Source: an uncultured Collinsella sp.
GTDB lineage: Bacteria > Actinomycetota > Coriobacteriia > Coriobacteriales > Coriobacteriaceae
DNA length: 64,000 nucleotides
NCBI GenBank assembly: GCA_902494085.1
Contig: CABURU010000002.1
Location: forward strand, 1-64,000
Reading direction: 5' to 3'
Shown one piece after another: positions 1 through 9,583 of this stretch. Positions within the stretch are counted from its first letter, which is position 1; each line of letters starts with the position of its first letter. The notes beneath the pieces were generated by a model. That model ran no database searches. It had not been told where the DNA came from and was given only the letters and a program-made list of their open reading frames with translations. Both the position numbers and the translations under genes were made by a program.

Positions 1-164
1 CCCATGGGCGCCAGCGGAATGTGGGGTCACCGCGCGGTCCGCATCTGATGGTGTCGACGTCAATGGTATACGGGTGCATCATCGACGTCTTCAATACAGA
101 AAATATCAGTGCGGAATGTACGGATTGCTGCCGTATCCTTAGTAATTAAAACTGTCCGTTCAGT

Positions 165-202
165 AGTAGGGGCGCACCGGCGTTAGCCGGTGCGCCCCTA
201 CT
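165..202. terminator. 17-bp perfect hairpin, probable terminator
   Basis: The arms at 165-181 and 186-202 are perfectly complementary with a 4-nt loop. It lies 44 bases beyond the stop codon of the minus-strand surface-protein gene. There is no strong T-run on either side, so its termination efficiency is uncertain. The rest of 1-245 holds no gene I can support; short open frames running in from the left edge are too brief to judge. Confidence 0.6.
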
Positions 203-245
203 TTGGGAAACATAAAACTCGCTTTTAATCGGTTGCCTGCGTAGC

Positions 246-1388
246 TCAAAGCGGGAACAACCGCCATGACGATGCATGCGATACCGAGCAGCGGTGCGCG
301 GCAGCTATAAGCGCTGCTCCTAGCAGGAATAGCGCTAATGAGGCGGCGATCCAGTTGCTGTCGGCGGTCTTGGGGAGCGTGGCGGTGGCGGCGCCGGCAG
401 CCTTGGCCTTGGATGGCGTGGACACCGTGGTCCTGTTTACTGTCGTTTTGGTTGTCGTGATCGTCTTGGGCGTCGCAGTCGCGGGCTTCAGGGCGGGATC
501 CGTCGCGGACCCGGCACCGGGCTGCCCACCGGCAGGACCGGCGCCACCAGCCGGCTCGCCCGCGCCACCGGGCACCTCGCGCCCGTCGGTCTCCCCCGCC
601 GGCGCCGTCGCGCCCTCGGGCTCAATCACCACATGCGGAGCCATGGCCCCGGAGGCGTCCACCACGCCACTAGCACCAAAGGTTCCGCCAGCAGGCGACA
701 CAAACCGCGCAGACACAAGCGACCCGCCCGCGCACGCAACACCGCTGTCGGCACCGGTGGCATCGAGCCATGATGCATCGACGGAAAGCCGACGGCCGGC
801 TGCACCATCGCCAAGGCCCGCATCTTGCAGATACACGCCGTAGGCGCGCACGCCCGTTCCGGACCCGGCGCCCGCGGCAAAGACGCTTCCGCCGCCGCGC
901 ACGGCCATGTCGCCTGCGATCACGCCGGCAACCGCCTCGTCCGTAATATCGGCCCCGTCTGCCCGGGCATCGACGGTGCAGCCGTCAACCACGAGCGTCC
1001 GCGAAGCGTGGATCCCGCACTGCGAGCCCGTCGCCGTCAGGGTCCCGGTACCGCGAAGCGTCAGGTTGCCCCACACCTCCATGCCGCACAGCGTGATGTC
1101 CGCATCGGGCGCATGCGACTCCGTCACGGAGTTTTGCCCGACAAGCGTCAGCACCAGGTCGCCTTCTGCGCCGATGGCCTCGCCCGTATAGCCGTTAAGC
1201 TCCAGGTGGTCGGCATCAGTCCAGGCCCAGCCGGGACCCGACACGCCCGGCTCGTAGTACGTCGCGCCCGCGATGATGAGGCTCTCAGCGCCCGCGGCAT
1301 AAGAAGGCCCGCCCAGCAAAACGCATAGGCAGGCCATGGCAACAATCGCAATGTGATGACGGCTGGTGTAGGACTCGGCAGCAAACAT
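246..1388 (-). CDS. LPXTG-type sortase-anchored surface protein
   Basis: The 380-residue product has an N-terminal signal peptide (hydrophobic stretch about residues 13-32 ending in SYAAGA) and a C-terminal sorting signal: LPKTA at about 338-342, then a hydrophobic segment. The middle (about 35-250) is Gly/Ala/Val-rich with repeated short strands built round words such as VVDGCTVDARADG, as in beta-helix or carbohydrate-binding-type surface repeats. A Pro/Gly/Thr-rich wall-spanning linker follows (about 255-337). The protein is therefore predicted to be exported and covalently attached to peptidoglycan; its ligand is unknown. Oddly, the tail after the membrane segment is 16-18 residues long and not the usual short Arg/Lys cluster. 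The ATG at 1388 is preceded by GGAG. No sortase gene is present in the window. Confidence 0.8.
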   Translation of the reverse strand: MFAAESYTSRHHIAIVAMACLCVLLGGPSYAAGAESLIIAGATYYEPGVSGPGWAWTDADHLELNGYTGEAIGAEGDLVLTLVGQNSVTESHAPDADITLCGMEVWGNLTLRGTGTLTATGSQCGIHASRTLVVDGCTVDARADGADITDEAVAGVIAGDMAVRGGGSVFAAGAGSGTGVRAYGVYLQDAGLGDGAAGRRLSVDASWLDATGADSGVACAGGSLVSARFVSPAGGTFGASGVVDASGAMAPHVVIEPEGATAPAGETDGREVPGGAGEPAGGAGPAGGQPGAGSATDPALKPATATPKTITTTKTTVNRTTVSTPSKAKAAGAATATLPKTADSNWIAASLALFLLGAALIAAAHRCSVSHASSWRLFPL

Positions 1389-1627
1389 ACCCGCTCCGAT
1401 CTTCGCAGAGCCAATAGAATGTGCACCAGAAAATGTCCTGGTAGCAGCAGTTATTAGTTTAGCGAGATCGGGCGAGTGGCGAACGAATTACCCGTAAACG
1501 AACCCGGAAATTAGGTGTAAATCGTTTTGCCAGTCGGTGAAAGGAGGGGCGCCCAGCAGTGATTGGCGTTCATAAAAACTCGAGTCTGTATTAACGGGCC
1601 ATTGCGGGCATAAATCGTATGACCGAC

Positions 1628-3421
1628 CTAATTTGATAGCTGCTTTAAACCTCCAGCTGATGATTCGGCAGCTTCAACCATTGTCAACCAGTCGTCTACT
1701 TTTGGAGGACGAACGGTCCATAAAGTATCTCGGCCCTTCAGCACATCTTCATTTGGTGGAACCATTACACATATAGCTTTGTTTCCGTACTGATCATCTG
1801 GGTTTAAGACAAGCTTACGTTCAGAATCATTTATTTGGTCTGTTGAGCACTCTGAAGAACCAATTACTAGAGTAGTCTGCGCAAAACCGCAGAATGCCTC
1901 TTTGCTTCCAAGCTTAACAGCTAAAGGCTTAATCCAGCGCGCTAAAGAGGGGTATTCAAAGTTTTGGACTTCATCCCCTTCTAGATTAAACCCATGTGAT
2001 TCCCAGCTATATACAACTGCTTCGCCATCGAGCAGCCTTGCCGCAACTCTTAGATTTGCAATTTCTCCTCTAGTAGCTTCACAAAGGTCAGGAAATGGCA
2101 TCTCGCTGTCCGCGGCCCCGTTAACGGTTTCTAACGCAACCGCCAGACTGTATATATCATTAACTGTCACAACCAGATCTTCCCTAATGCCGAGATTAAA
2201 ATAGAGAGCGCTCATGCCATTGATTCGGAGCTCAACTTTTTTATCAGTGGCTTCGCTTAAGAATCGATAGGTTCTTGCAACGTCTCGAGAGCGCTTATTG
2301 GCTAAATTGCTAAATGAAAACTCGTAGTTAATGGTGCCGCCGGGCTGACTTGCATTCCACTTAAAGTTCAATCTGAATGTTTCCGTCGCATCATGGGCAG
2401 AAAAGAATACCCCTTTAGTTCCATGGGTGGCTTTGTCAACTATTAACCGCAGTTCACCGCATCCTTCCCAGAATAACGATGCCGAGCTTATGCAATTTGA
2501 TGTTTTCAGGTCAAGGCTCTTAATGATTCCCCTTCGAAATCCATCGCAGGAAAGCCCTACAGGCAATTGGTATGATTGATCAATTACTTCCGCCGGCAAC
2601 GAAGCGAAGGGCATGCCATATTCGATAAAATTCTGGGCTTGCTCTTTTTCATCGTCGGTCCCTGCAATGATTTTTACTGAAAATGTTAAAGGGTGCAGCA
2701 TTGATGCAATTGGCGACTTTTCAATTACGTCGACGGTGATTCTGCCCGCTCCGGGGGTTACTAGAATTTGGGACATAACAACACCAGGAGCACGCGTGCA
2801 GAAATCATCGCGTTTGTCATATTCTGAGAGCACGTGAACTGAATATGCGTAGTATGGGTCCAGTTTATCTAGATGGGAGCAAAGATCACGTAGTCTGTTT
2901 TCGAGAATGGCTGGATCGCTGCAGTCTGGAAGATTGGCCATGGAGAGCAGTTTCGCAGCATACTCAGAGACCTCTTCTTTTCCATTCGAAAAGTAATAAT
3001 CGACTACTTCTGGGTGCTTGGACGCCCAGCCATCAACTCTTGAAAGCCCATCCCAGATGAGTTTTGTTCCAAAAGGCTCAACTAGCTCCTTAGCCCATTT
3101 CAGATTTTCGTTTGTGGGATCTAATGGCATTACAAGATGCCAGCTATTTATTTTTACACGCAAATCGGCTGTAGTTGCCGATAATTCCTTCCAAGAATTC
3201 TCAATCTGAGCTTTCTGGCTACTTTTTAGGTTTTCAGCAAATTTCTTAATTTGATATACATCGACCGTTTCGGCATCAAGGTAAACGATAAGGTCAATAC
3301 CTCCATCGCCCCTAGAAGGCCGAACTTTAATGGCGTCACGCTCTTCAAGAGAAATAAACGTCGCAAGAACAGACTCGACATCCTCACCTGAATATCGAGT
3401 CCAAGGGATACGTCCCGTCAT
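1628..3421 (-). CDS. Mrr-like restriction-endonuclease-fold protein with large unknown C-terminus
   Basis: The product has 597 residues. The first 65 carry a PD-(D/E)XK signature of the Mrr/type IV restriction class: a GGIDLIV strand with the acidic residue at D43, then VYQIKKF with the Q57-x-K59 pair, preceded by a helix containing GEDVESVLA. The remaining ~500 residues match no family I recognise; they look mixed alpha/beta with no membrane segment and no clear ATPase motif. ATG at 3421 follows GAGGAG. It lies about 200 bases downstream of gajB on the same strand, in AT-richer DNA than the core genome, so it is probably part of a defence island. Cleavage of modified or foreign DNA is an inference from the nuclease motif only. 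Confidence 0.6.
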   Translation of the reverse strand: MTGRIPWTRYSGEDVESVLATFISLEERDAIKVRPSRGDGGIDLIVYLDAETVDVYQIKKFAENLKSSQKAQIENSWKELSATTADLRVKINSWHLVMPLDPTNENLKWAKELVEPFGTKLIWDGLSRVDGWASKHPEVVDYYFSNGKEEVSEYAAKLLSMANLPDCSDPAILENRLRDLCSHLDKLDPYYAYSVHVLSEYDKRDDFCTRAPGVVMSQILVTPGAGRITVDVIEKSPIASMLHPLTFSVKIIAGTDDEKEQAQNFIEYGMPFASLPAEVIDQSYQLPVGLSCDGFRRGIIKSLDLKTSNCISSASLFWEGCGELRLIVDKATHGTKGVFFSAHDATETFRLNFKWNASQPGGTINYEFSFSNLANKRSRDVARTYRFLSEATDKKVELRINGMSALYFNLGIREDLVVTVNDIYSLAVALETVNGAADSEMPFPDLCEATRGEIANLRVAARLLDGEAVVYSWESHGFNLEGDEVQNFEYPSLARWIKPLAVKLGSKEAFCGFAQTTLVIGSSECSTDQINDSERKLVLNPDDQYGNKAICVMVPPNEDVLKGRDTLWTVRPPKVDDWLTMVEAAESSAGGLKQLSN

Positions 3422-3621
3422 GGCTTCTCCTCAGCAGATTTTATATATTAACGCTGATCTTCATTTCAAATACTCAGGTTAAATGAACTTTATTCCGTTC
3501 TTTATAATGGCTTTCCACTCATTGGTGGCAACCAATCTTTTGAACGGATGTGGTATTACTTCGTTAGGAGGACTGCTCAATGAACCTGGACGGTACGAGC
3601 CTGTATATGAAATACGCAACG

Positions 3622-5247
3622 CTAAGAATCGTCTTCCTCATATGCGGTGCCCCAGCGCACTTCACGCCGAAGGTTCATTAGCCCAGGCTTTTGTAGGAAC
3701 TCCGAAGGAATTGCCTCCATTGTTTTCCCCTTCGCATTATGGCGCCAGTCTGCAAGCGGAATATAGCAAACCTTTCGTGCTCGCGTAAGCCCGACATAAT
3801 GCATATTCAGAGATTGTCGATATGCGTCATAGTCTTGATTCTCGTAATTATAAGGAGGCATGAGGAACTTATAGCAATCAAGACAGAACACAACGTCGAA
3901 CTCAAGTCCCTTCGCTTTATGGTATGTAAGCAGGTTCACCTCATCTTCGCGGGCAGGCCGAAAACCACCCCTAAGCTCATCGACATCAGAAAGGACCTCA
4001 CCGAGATCAAATCGCGCTTCCGGGTCGACATCGTTCTCAAGACACAGCTCTTCTAGGCTGCAAAAGGAATCATATAGCTCGATCCATGAATCATCTGGGG
4101 CATTCTTTAGAGCCCGCAGAAGGTCGTTAGCTGTAAACCTTGCGCGGGGCATTTGCTCTGCAGGAATATACCTGTCGAGAAAATCACCCACATAACCACT
4201 TGAGTACAGAAACGCCAGCAATTCCCTGAAGAATATGCGAGACCGGCTGAAGCCAACGTCCAGCTTCGTGGAAATAACAATCTTAGAAGGTATGCCGAGA
4301 AGTCCTGCGTACCGCTCGAGCATCATGTTGGATGTAGACAACAATGCGAACTTGTTGCGGCGCTCAACTTTGTATTGTTCGGTAATCACATCTAGATGCT
4401 CACAAATGGTGTCGGCTATGTTTCTTTCGTCGCCCGATACCTTAACCAGCACAACTCTCTTGTCTTGACAGGCGCGAGAAGGCGCTTGCGTTCCTAGAAG
4501 CCTCAGTGAGTAATCAACGATGCTCCGATGACACCTGTGGTTTTCGGTAATCTCGAAAGTCTTGAAGTGTGGATCCGCAATCAGCTCATTTAGGAAGACT
4601 GAAGACCGGCCGTCATATGCGAAGATAGCTTGATCCATATCCCCGAAGGCCACGCCTCGAATTCCAATGCTGACGAGTTCTCTGAACAGCATGTGCTGGG
4701 CAAGTCCACAGTCCTGATATTCGTCGATGAACACCGCCTTATAGCGGGCGTGCAGGAAGCTCCTCACGGCGGGGACGTGTTTCACCATGCAGTAAGCGAC
4801 CTCGCTCAAAGCCGAGACCGGAAGCACTCCCAAGGAAAGTGCTTCGCGGATAAGATCCCAGCGGTCCTCGTTGGGGCTTACCCAATGGTCTTTGATCCTC
4901 GACGCGGGAAGCGACTGGTCATCATCGACTACATCAATTTCGACCATTCGACCAACGACATGGGGGACGAACTGCTGGATAATCATAGCAAGGCAAAAAG
5001 CATCGATCGTTCCGAAAAACGAATTGCCAGCACGCACCCCTAGCCCAGAGCACCTATCCCTAAGCTCAGTACTAGCCTTCCTGGTGTATGAAATGGCCAC
5101 AACGCCCTGATAACTCAAAAGACGCTCAGATGCTTTGACTATCATCCTTGCCATCGTAAACGTTTTGCCGCTGCCCGGCCGTGCCGAAATGACGGCAGAC
5201 TCTTCACAGGCGATAACCTTGGCCTGCTCCTCACTAGGCTTAATCAT
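3622..5247 (-). CDS. gajB: Gabija defence protein GajB (UvrD/Rep-like helicase domain)
   Basis: This 541-residue superfamily 1 helicase-like protein shows a Walker A motif ARPGSGKTFT at about residues 22-31, the DEYQD Walker B/motif II, a later HKAKGLEFDVVF motif and a C-terminal VGLTRARK motif. All are typical of UvrD/PcrA/Rep and of GajB. Its ATG (5247) overlaps the end of the GajA reading frame (stop at 5240-5242), the standard gajAB arrangement. In characterised Gabija systems GajA and GajB form a large complex that degrades or nicks phage DNA, with GajB sensing DNA ends and nucleotide levels. It is slightly longer than the ~494-residue Bacillus cereus GajB. The pairing with an OLD-type ATPase/TOPRIM gene makes Gabija much more likely than a repair helicase. 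Confidence 0.85.
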   Translation of the reverse strand: MIKPSEEQAKVIACEESAVISARPGSGKTFTMARMIVKASERLLSYQGVVAISYTRKASTELRDRCSGLGVRAGNSFFGTIDAFCLAMIIQQFVPHVVGRMVEIDVVDDDQSLPASRIKDHWVSPNEDRWDLIREALSLGVLPVSALSEVAYCMVKHVPAVRSFLHARYKAVFIDEYQDCGLAQHMLFRELVSIGIRGVAFGDMDQAIFAYDGRSSVFLNELIADPHFKTFEITENHRCHRSIVDYSLRLLGTQAPSRACQDKRVVLVKVSGDERNIADTICEHLDVITEQYKVERRNKFALLSTSNMMLERYAGLLGIPSKIVISTKLDVGFSRSRIFFRELLAFLYSSGYVGDFLDRYIPAEQMPRARFTANDLLRALKNAPDDSWIELYDSFCSLEELCLENDVDPEARFDLGEVLSDVDELRGGFRPAREDEVNLLTYHKAKGLEFDVVFCLDCYKFLMPPYNYENQDYDAYRQSLNMHYVGLTRARKVCYIPLADWRHNAKGKTMEAIPSEFLQKPGLMNLRREVRWGTAYEEDDS

Positions 5248-6963
5248 CGCCGTGACCCACAGAAGCCAGCAGTTGGAGTCTCCTCAACGGCTTGCAGAAG
5301 GTGCTTTCCGCAAGACATCCCAGCTCGCTTGGATACTTAGAGATGAACGCATGCATGCCCTCTGCCTTTCGCACGGTCATCGCGGCGTAAAGTTCTTCTT
5401 GGTTATCCACTCCATAATGCTCTTCCAGAACTCCGCGGAGACCGCTTGCAATGAGATCGTACTCGAGGTCGCGATCTGAAAGATATATGCCCTCAAAATC
5501 AAGGGCATCGCGCAGCTCATTCACCGCGGATGCAACTTCAACAGGGACAGCCGGTCCGCCATCCCATGTCAATGAATTCTTGATTCTCAGCCATAGCGCC
5601 TCAACGTAGGAACGTCCGAGCGATTCGACGATCCCGTATGCGCGAGCAACTCCGGCAAGCCTATATCGTTCCTTATTTGGGACCTTGAATACATCGTTAT
5701 CAGTGCGTAATACCCAGGGAATCCCAAGCGCCTCGCAGCAAAGCACGTAAGGTTTGAAACCGATGCCATCCACAGAAAGAATTGACAGGTTTTCTCGGTC
5801 AAGGTCTATGCCGATTGCTGCTGCAAGGGCCCGGAAGAAGACGATTTCCGATGGTCCCTCCACCAAGAACACTCCGCGGCTGAAGAACACCTCCGCCACA
5901 ATAGGGTTAAGACGATAGCCCAAGGCATCGATTTTCCTTCTGAGCTCGATGCCGGAGCATGTGGGTTTGCCCTCGTTGCCCATCTTCACGAGCGCGTCGG
6001 AAGCAAACCGCTCGACAATCTGAGGCGAATGGGTCGTCAGAAGAACCTGTCCGTCAATACAGCCGGAAAGGTACTTTGCCAATGCCCGCTGCTGCTGGGG
6101 ATGAAGGTGCGCCTCAGGCTCTTCTATGGCGACGATGCTTACCTTCTCAACAGGCTTTTTAATATTTCTCTGAGAAAGCCAAGTGGAGAAGAACAGTTTT
6201 GGTTGCTTCGACCCTCGCCGCCAAAAGTCAAGGGAACATCATCGGACAGATAGGCGAGTTGAAGGTTGTCAAGAAGCTTGCCCGCGTCCGTGTTTCCAGC
6301 CACAAGACGGGCCTCGCGTCCCTCGTTCAAGGCTGACATCCTGGCCATCTCATCGTTCACAGTTTTAAGAGCATTGGTTATGTAATGGAGCCCGTTAATT
6401 CCGTCGTTCAGCGATTCGAGGCTGCTTTGAATCTCTTTGATCGAAACGTCGTCGTCATGAGCATCGTCGTCGTTTCGTGAATTGCGTGCGGCCTCGAGCA
6501 GGGCAGTCTGGCTGCGCTTTAGGAAGCGGGCGGCGTCGCGGGTGCTGTTAACATACTCGAGCACCAGATGCTTGATATAGAAGCGTGACTGTACGGGCTC
6601 GATGCCAAGTTTTTCATTTCCGACCAGAAACTTGTAGTCACCTTCTCGGTTGCAGGTATAACCAATAACAGTTCTGCCTTCGGCTAAATTGCCGCCGAAT
6701 GCGCTGATCAGGCAATCCTCGTGGACGTCGCATAATGTCGCAGTTATCTCCACTCGATCAGGATTGGTTCTACAGTTGAAATCGGACGAAGAAAGCTCGA
6801 AATCCCTGGCGGAGAGGCTGGGATCGAAAAGAATCCTCAACGCTTGCAAGAAGTTTGTCTTCCCCGAATCGTTTGGCCCGAAAATAAGAGTCTTTTCCCC
6901 AAGTTCAACAACAACGTCGTCGAAGTTACGGAAACCCTTGATATGAACTTTTTCGATTTTCAT
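5240..6963 (-). pseudogene. gajA: Gabija protein GajA (OLD-family ATPase-TOPRIM nuclease), one-base frameshift
   Basis: The N-terminal part from ATG 6963 begins MKIEKVHIKGFRNF, with a P-loop FGPNDSGKTNF at about residues 28-38, and ends in a premature stop at 6139. The other frame continues the same protein: VSIVAIEEPEAHLHPQQQ (Walker B and D-loop), TTHSPQIVE (switch His), then a TOPRIM domain with LVEGPSE, SVDGIGF and RTDND. The frames join at a GGG run near 6211-6215, where one base is missing. Restored, the protein would be about 575 residues, the size of known GajA (578 in B. cereus). All catalytic landmarks of both domains survive, so this is a recent lesion, a sequencing indel, or less likely a programmed shift. 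An upstream TTG/ATG-like frame reaches 7005, but homology begins at 6963. Confidence 0.8.
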
Positions 6964-7009
6964 GATTGAACCACCGCCGCAATTATCCCTTTTAGTTTCA
7001 GGCAACTAT

Positions 7010-7561
7010 TTATTCATTGCCGCCCACGCATCGCCGAAGTCTTTCACCCACAAGCGCCATGCATGCGGCATACTGAATTAAAAGTTCGTTCATTGCAGCG
7101 TTCAGCTGTGATTCGCTATGCGACTCATGCATCACTCGGTGCGTTTTCTCTCGGTATAAAGTCATGGCGTCGTTCAGGTCATTTCCAGGTAAACGTGCAC
7201 TGAGTAGAAGGATATCCTCTAAATAATGTCGCTGAGCTTCAGAATCATTGTCGTCAATAATCCACTCGATATAATTTCTTCCGGTCGCGGCATACTCTAG
7301 CATTTGTGTATAGCATTTAAAGTTTGCGCGCATACTGTGCTGAATCGTCTCTTGAAGACGTGTAAGGTTCTCCCTTTCGTATTGTCGCCAATCGTCCTCA
7401 AGCGTTAACCTTCTTTTCTTGTCTTCAAGCTCGTTTTGGTGCCTGATAGTCATACGCGTAGCGAGCAGTGTTACGCCGCCGCCAATTAGGGTGCCTACTA
7501 GGGAGGGAAGCATGGATGCAACTGAATCAAGAATCGAGACAAGAATAGATTCATCCACCAT
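7010..7561 (-). CDS. Small membrane-anchored coiled-coil protein, unknown, upstream of gajA
   Basis: The 183-residue product (ATG 7561; a TTG at 7573 is the other possible start) has one N-terminal membrane segment at about residues 14-34 (SMLPSLVGTLIGGGVTLLAT), then a charged helical region (EDKKRRLTLEDDWRQYERENL) and a mostly helical remainder. I recognise no family. It ends 46 bases before the gajA start on the same strand and is probably cotranscribed with gajA-gajB. Known Gabija loci are usually just two genes, so it may be an accessory sensor or effector, or an unrelated neighbour. Topology suggests an inner-membrane anchor with a cytoplasmic coiled coil. Confidence 0.6.
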   Translation of the reverse strand: MVDESILVSILDSVASMLPSLVGTLIGGGVTLLATRMTIRHQNELEDKKRRLTLEDDWRQYERENLTRLQETIQHSMRANFKCYTQMLEYAATGRNYIEWIIDDNDSEAQRHYLEDILLLSARLPGNDLNDAMTLYREKTHRVMHESHSESQLNAAMNELLIQYAACMALVGERLRRCVGGNE

Positions 7562-7823
7562 CTTTGGCCCCAATCAAATTAATAACCCGTAGTAAACCAG
7601 CTTGGTTTGTGATTTTACATCCTGAATAACCAACTATAGCCGTCGATACGAGCTCATTGCCGATTCCAGGTGCACCTACATCCCCTCCCCTCCCCAACTT
7701 TGTCCAAAAAGTTCGCTGTTGTTGACTGACGTTACCGTAAAATAACCCCACTTACATATACACGGAGTGTTGGCCTGGCGCCGCCTCCGGGCCTTGGCGC
7801 CCACCTTATCGAGAGGCACCGCT

Positions 7824-9583
7824 ATGAAACGAGTCTTTTACCGCTCGCTCTGCGCAGTTCTTTGTGAGTCCATGCTTAGCGCAGCGATACCTGTAAGGGT
7901 TATAGCGGAAGAAGAACGGCGGAAAGAAAAACCTAGAACAGGTTGATAATGGTGCAGCGGATAATTCGGGCGGCAGCTTAATAAGCGACATCGATACAAG
8001 CGAGATCGGCAAAGAGTCCATCAAAAATGATTCCGATCTCGCGAATCCAATTTCACACCAGGCGAAACCTCAAGTTTCCCTAACTTCCGACATGTTGTCT
8101 GATTCGGAACAATCCACAAAGGCCGCAGTAAGTGGATATCAGCACAGCGATAGCGCCACAAGCGGCAGTGTCACCCTCACCGTCGAATGGAACGATCCAG
8201 TACTTGGACAGCCAACGACTTTCCACGTGAGCGCAACAGGTGGCAGTGGCAGCTATCTTTTCCGCATGGATGCGCCCTCTTACTCCAACCCCAATGAGCA
8301 TGCCTACGAGTCGGTCGCCGACCCAAGCCGCGGAGAGTGGACAAAGTTCACCGACGCGTGCGCTAGCCACGACTTTACGTTCACAACGACGGCTACCGGA
8401 TCATATAACTTCCGCTTTTACCTCATGGACAAGGCGTCGGGCGTTTACTACTTGCGCACCAACTCGTATATCCAGGTTGCAGATGATGCGTATCCCAGCG
8501 TTGCGAGCATTGTCAATAAAGCAGTGTCGCAGGCCAAGCAAAAGACAGATGGTTCTGAATACGAAATGGCTTTCTATCTTCACGACTGGCTTCTCGATCA
8601 GCTTGAGTACGACAATTCGCTCAAGTGGTCTTCGGCAGAAAGCGCTCTTACGAGGGGGGCTTGGGACGTGTCAAGCCTATGAATCAGCGTATGCGAAACT
8701 ACTTTCCGCCGCAGGTATAGAAAACGCCGAAACCCGCGATGCCTATGATGGGCACACGTGGAATGCGGTCAAGCTCGATGACGAATGGTATCAGGTTGAC
8801 TGCACTTGGGATGACACGTCTGATGATTTTTACGGCGATCTAGATCAGCGTCATCTCTACTTCTGCCTTACTGACGAGCTAATGGCAATTGCGCATCCGG
8901 GGCACGAGAAGATATATTCTGTTGAGGGCTATGCTACGCGTTCTGGCAGTCTAAAAGATAACTACTTCGTGCGCAATGGCAAGGCCGACGAATGGGCGAG
9001 CGCCTACGCCGACCGCATCCAGCAGCACTTGAACGCCAAGGAGACCAGCTTCTCGATAGACGCTGACAACCAAAGTTTTCCGCCCAGTATCAGCGGCATT
9101 CAAAACGGAATAATTGCGTATAAGATAAGCCTGTGGGAATGGAAGTCGAACGCCATCAAGGCTGAACTTTCAGCATCGTCTAAAGTAATAACATCATCAA
9201 GTAACAAATTGAACGTAAAGCTGAATTTCGAAGTGACGTATCAACCAAAGACTGGTTATGAGGTTTTCTACCACAGCGCCGCCGCCTCGGGCGTCTCGCC
9301 CCAGTCGACCCCGGTCGCCTACGGTCGCCCGACGCCGACGCTGACCGCCTCGGAGCTCGGGTTCTCTAACGGCTCCGCGAAGTTCCTGGGATGGCGCGCC
9401 TACAGGGACTGGGACAACACCTGGTGGGCGACCATGCCGGACGGCAGGGCCGGCTGGGTCGCCCTCGAGGACGGGAGGCTCCCCGGCGGCTGCTCCTACC
9501 GCCTGCTGCCGGACGGGTGGGAGACCGGCTGGAGCGCCTGGTCGGGAACCGTGCACCTCTACGCGTCCTGGGATGAGCATTGA
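7824..9583 (+). pseudogene. Secreted transglutaminase-like protein with two frameshifts
   Basis: Three reading frames in succession make one protein. An ATG at 7824 starts a signal-peptide-like segment (MKRVFYRSLCAVLC...). After an A-run near 7926-7931 the frame moves to one encoding a Ser/Asp-rich linker and a beta-rich domain up to 8682. After a G6 run at 8654-8659 the next frame continues with GTCQAY, GHTWNAV and VDCTWDD, the Cys-His-Asp triad of the transglutaminase/protease fold. Removing one base at each run gives a ~585-residue secreted protein. The C-terminus (about 9270-9580) resembles an InlB/Flg_new-type repeat (FLGWRAY...VHLYASW) and is much more GC-rich than the rest. It may be a peptidase or peptidoglycan-processing enzyme. 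It could be a decayed gene, a phase-variable gene or a victim of sequencing indels. Confidence 0.7.

Noticed and set aside
7551..7751. 66-residue frame upstream of the membrane protein
   Set aside because: It overlaps the real start, lacks a ribosome-binding site and has no recognisable features.
8240..8650. Apparent start of a second 447-residue protein at 8240
   Set aside because: The first ~135 codons in that frame are low-complexity shadow of the real domain in another frame; the genuine sequence in this frame only begins at the G6 run near 8655.
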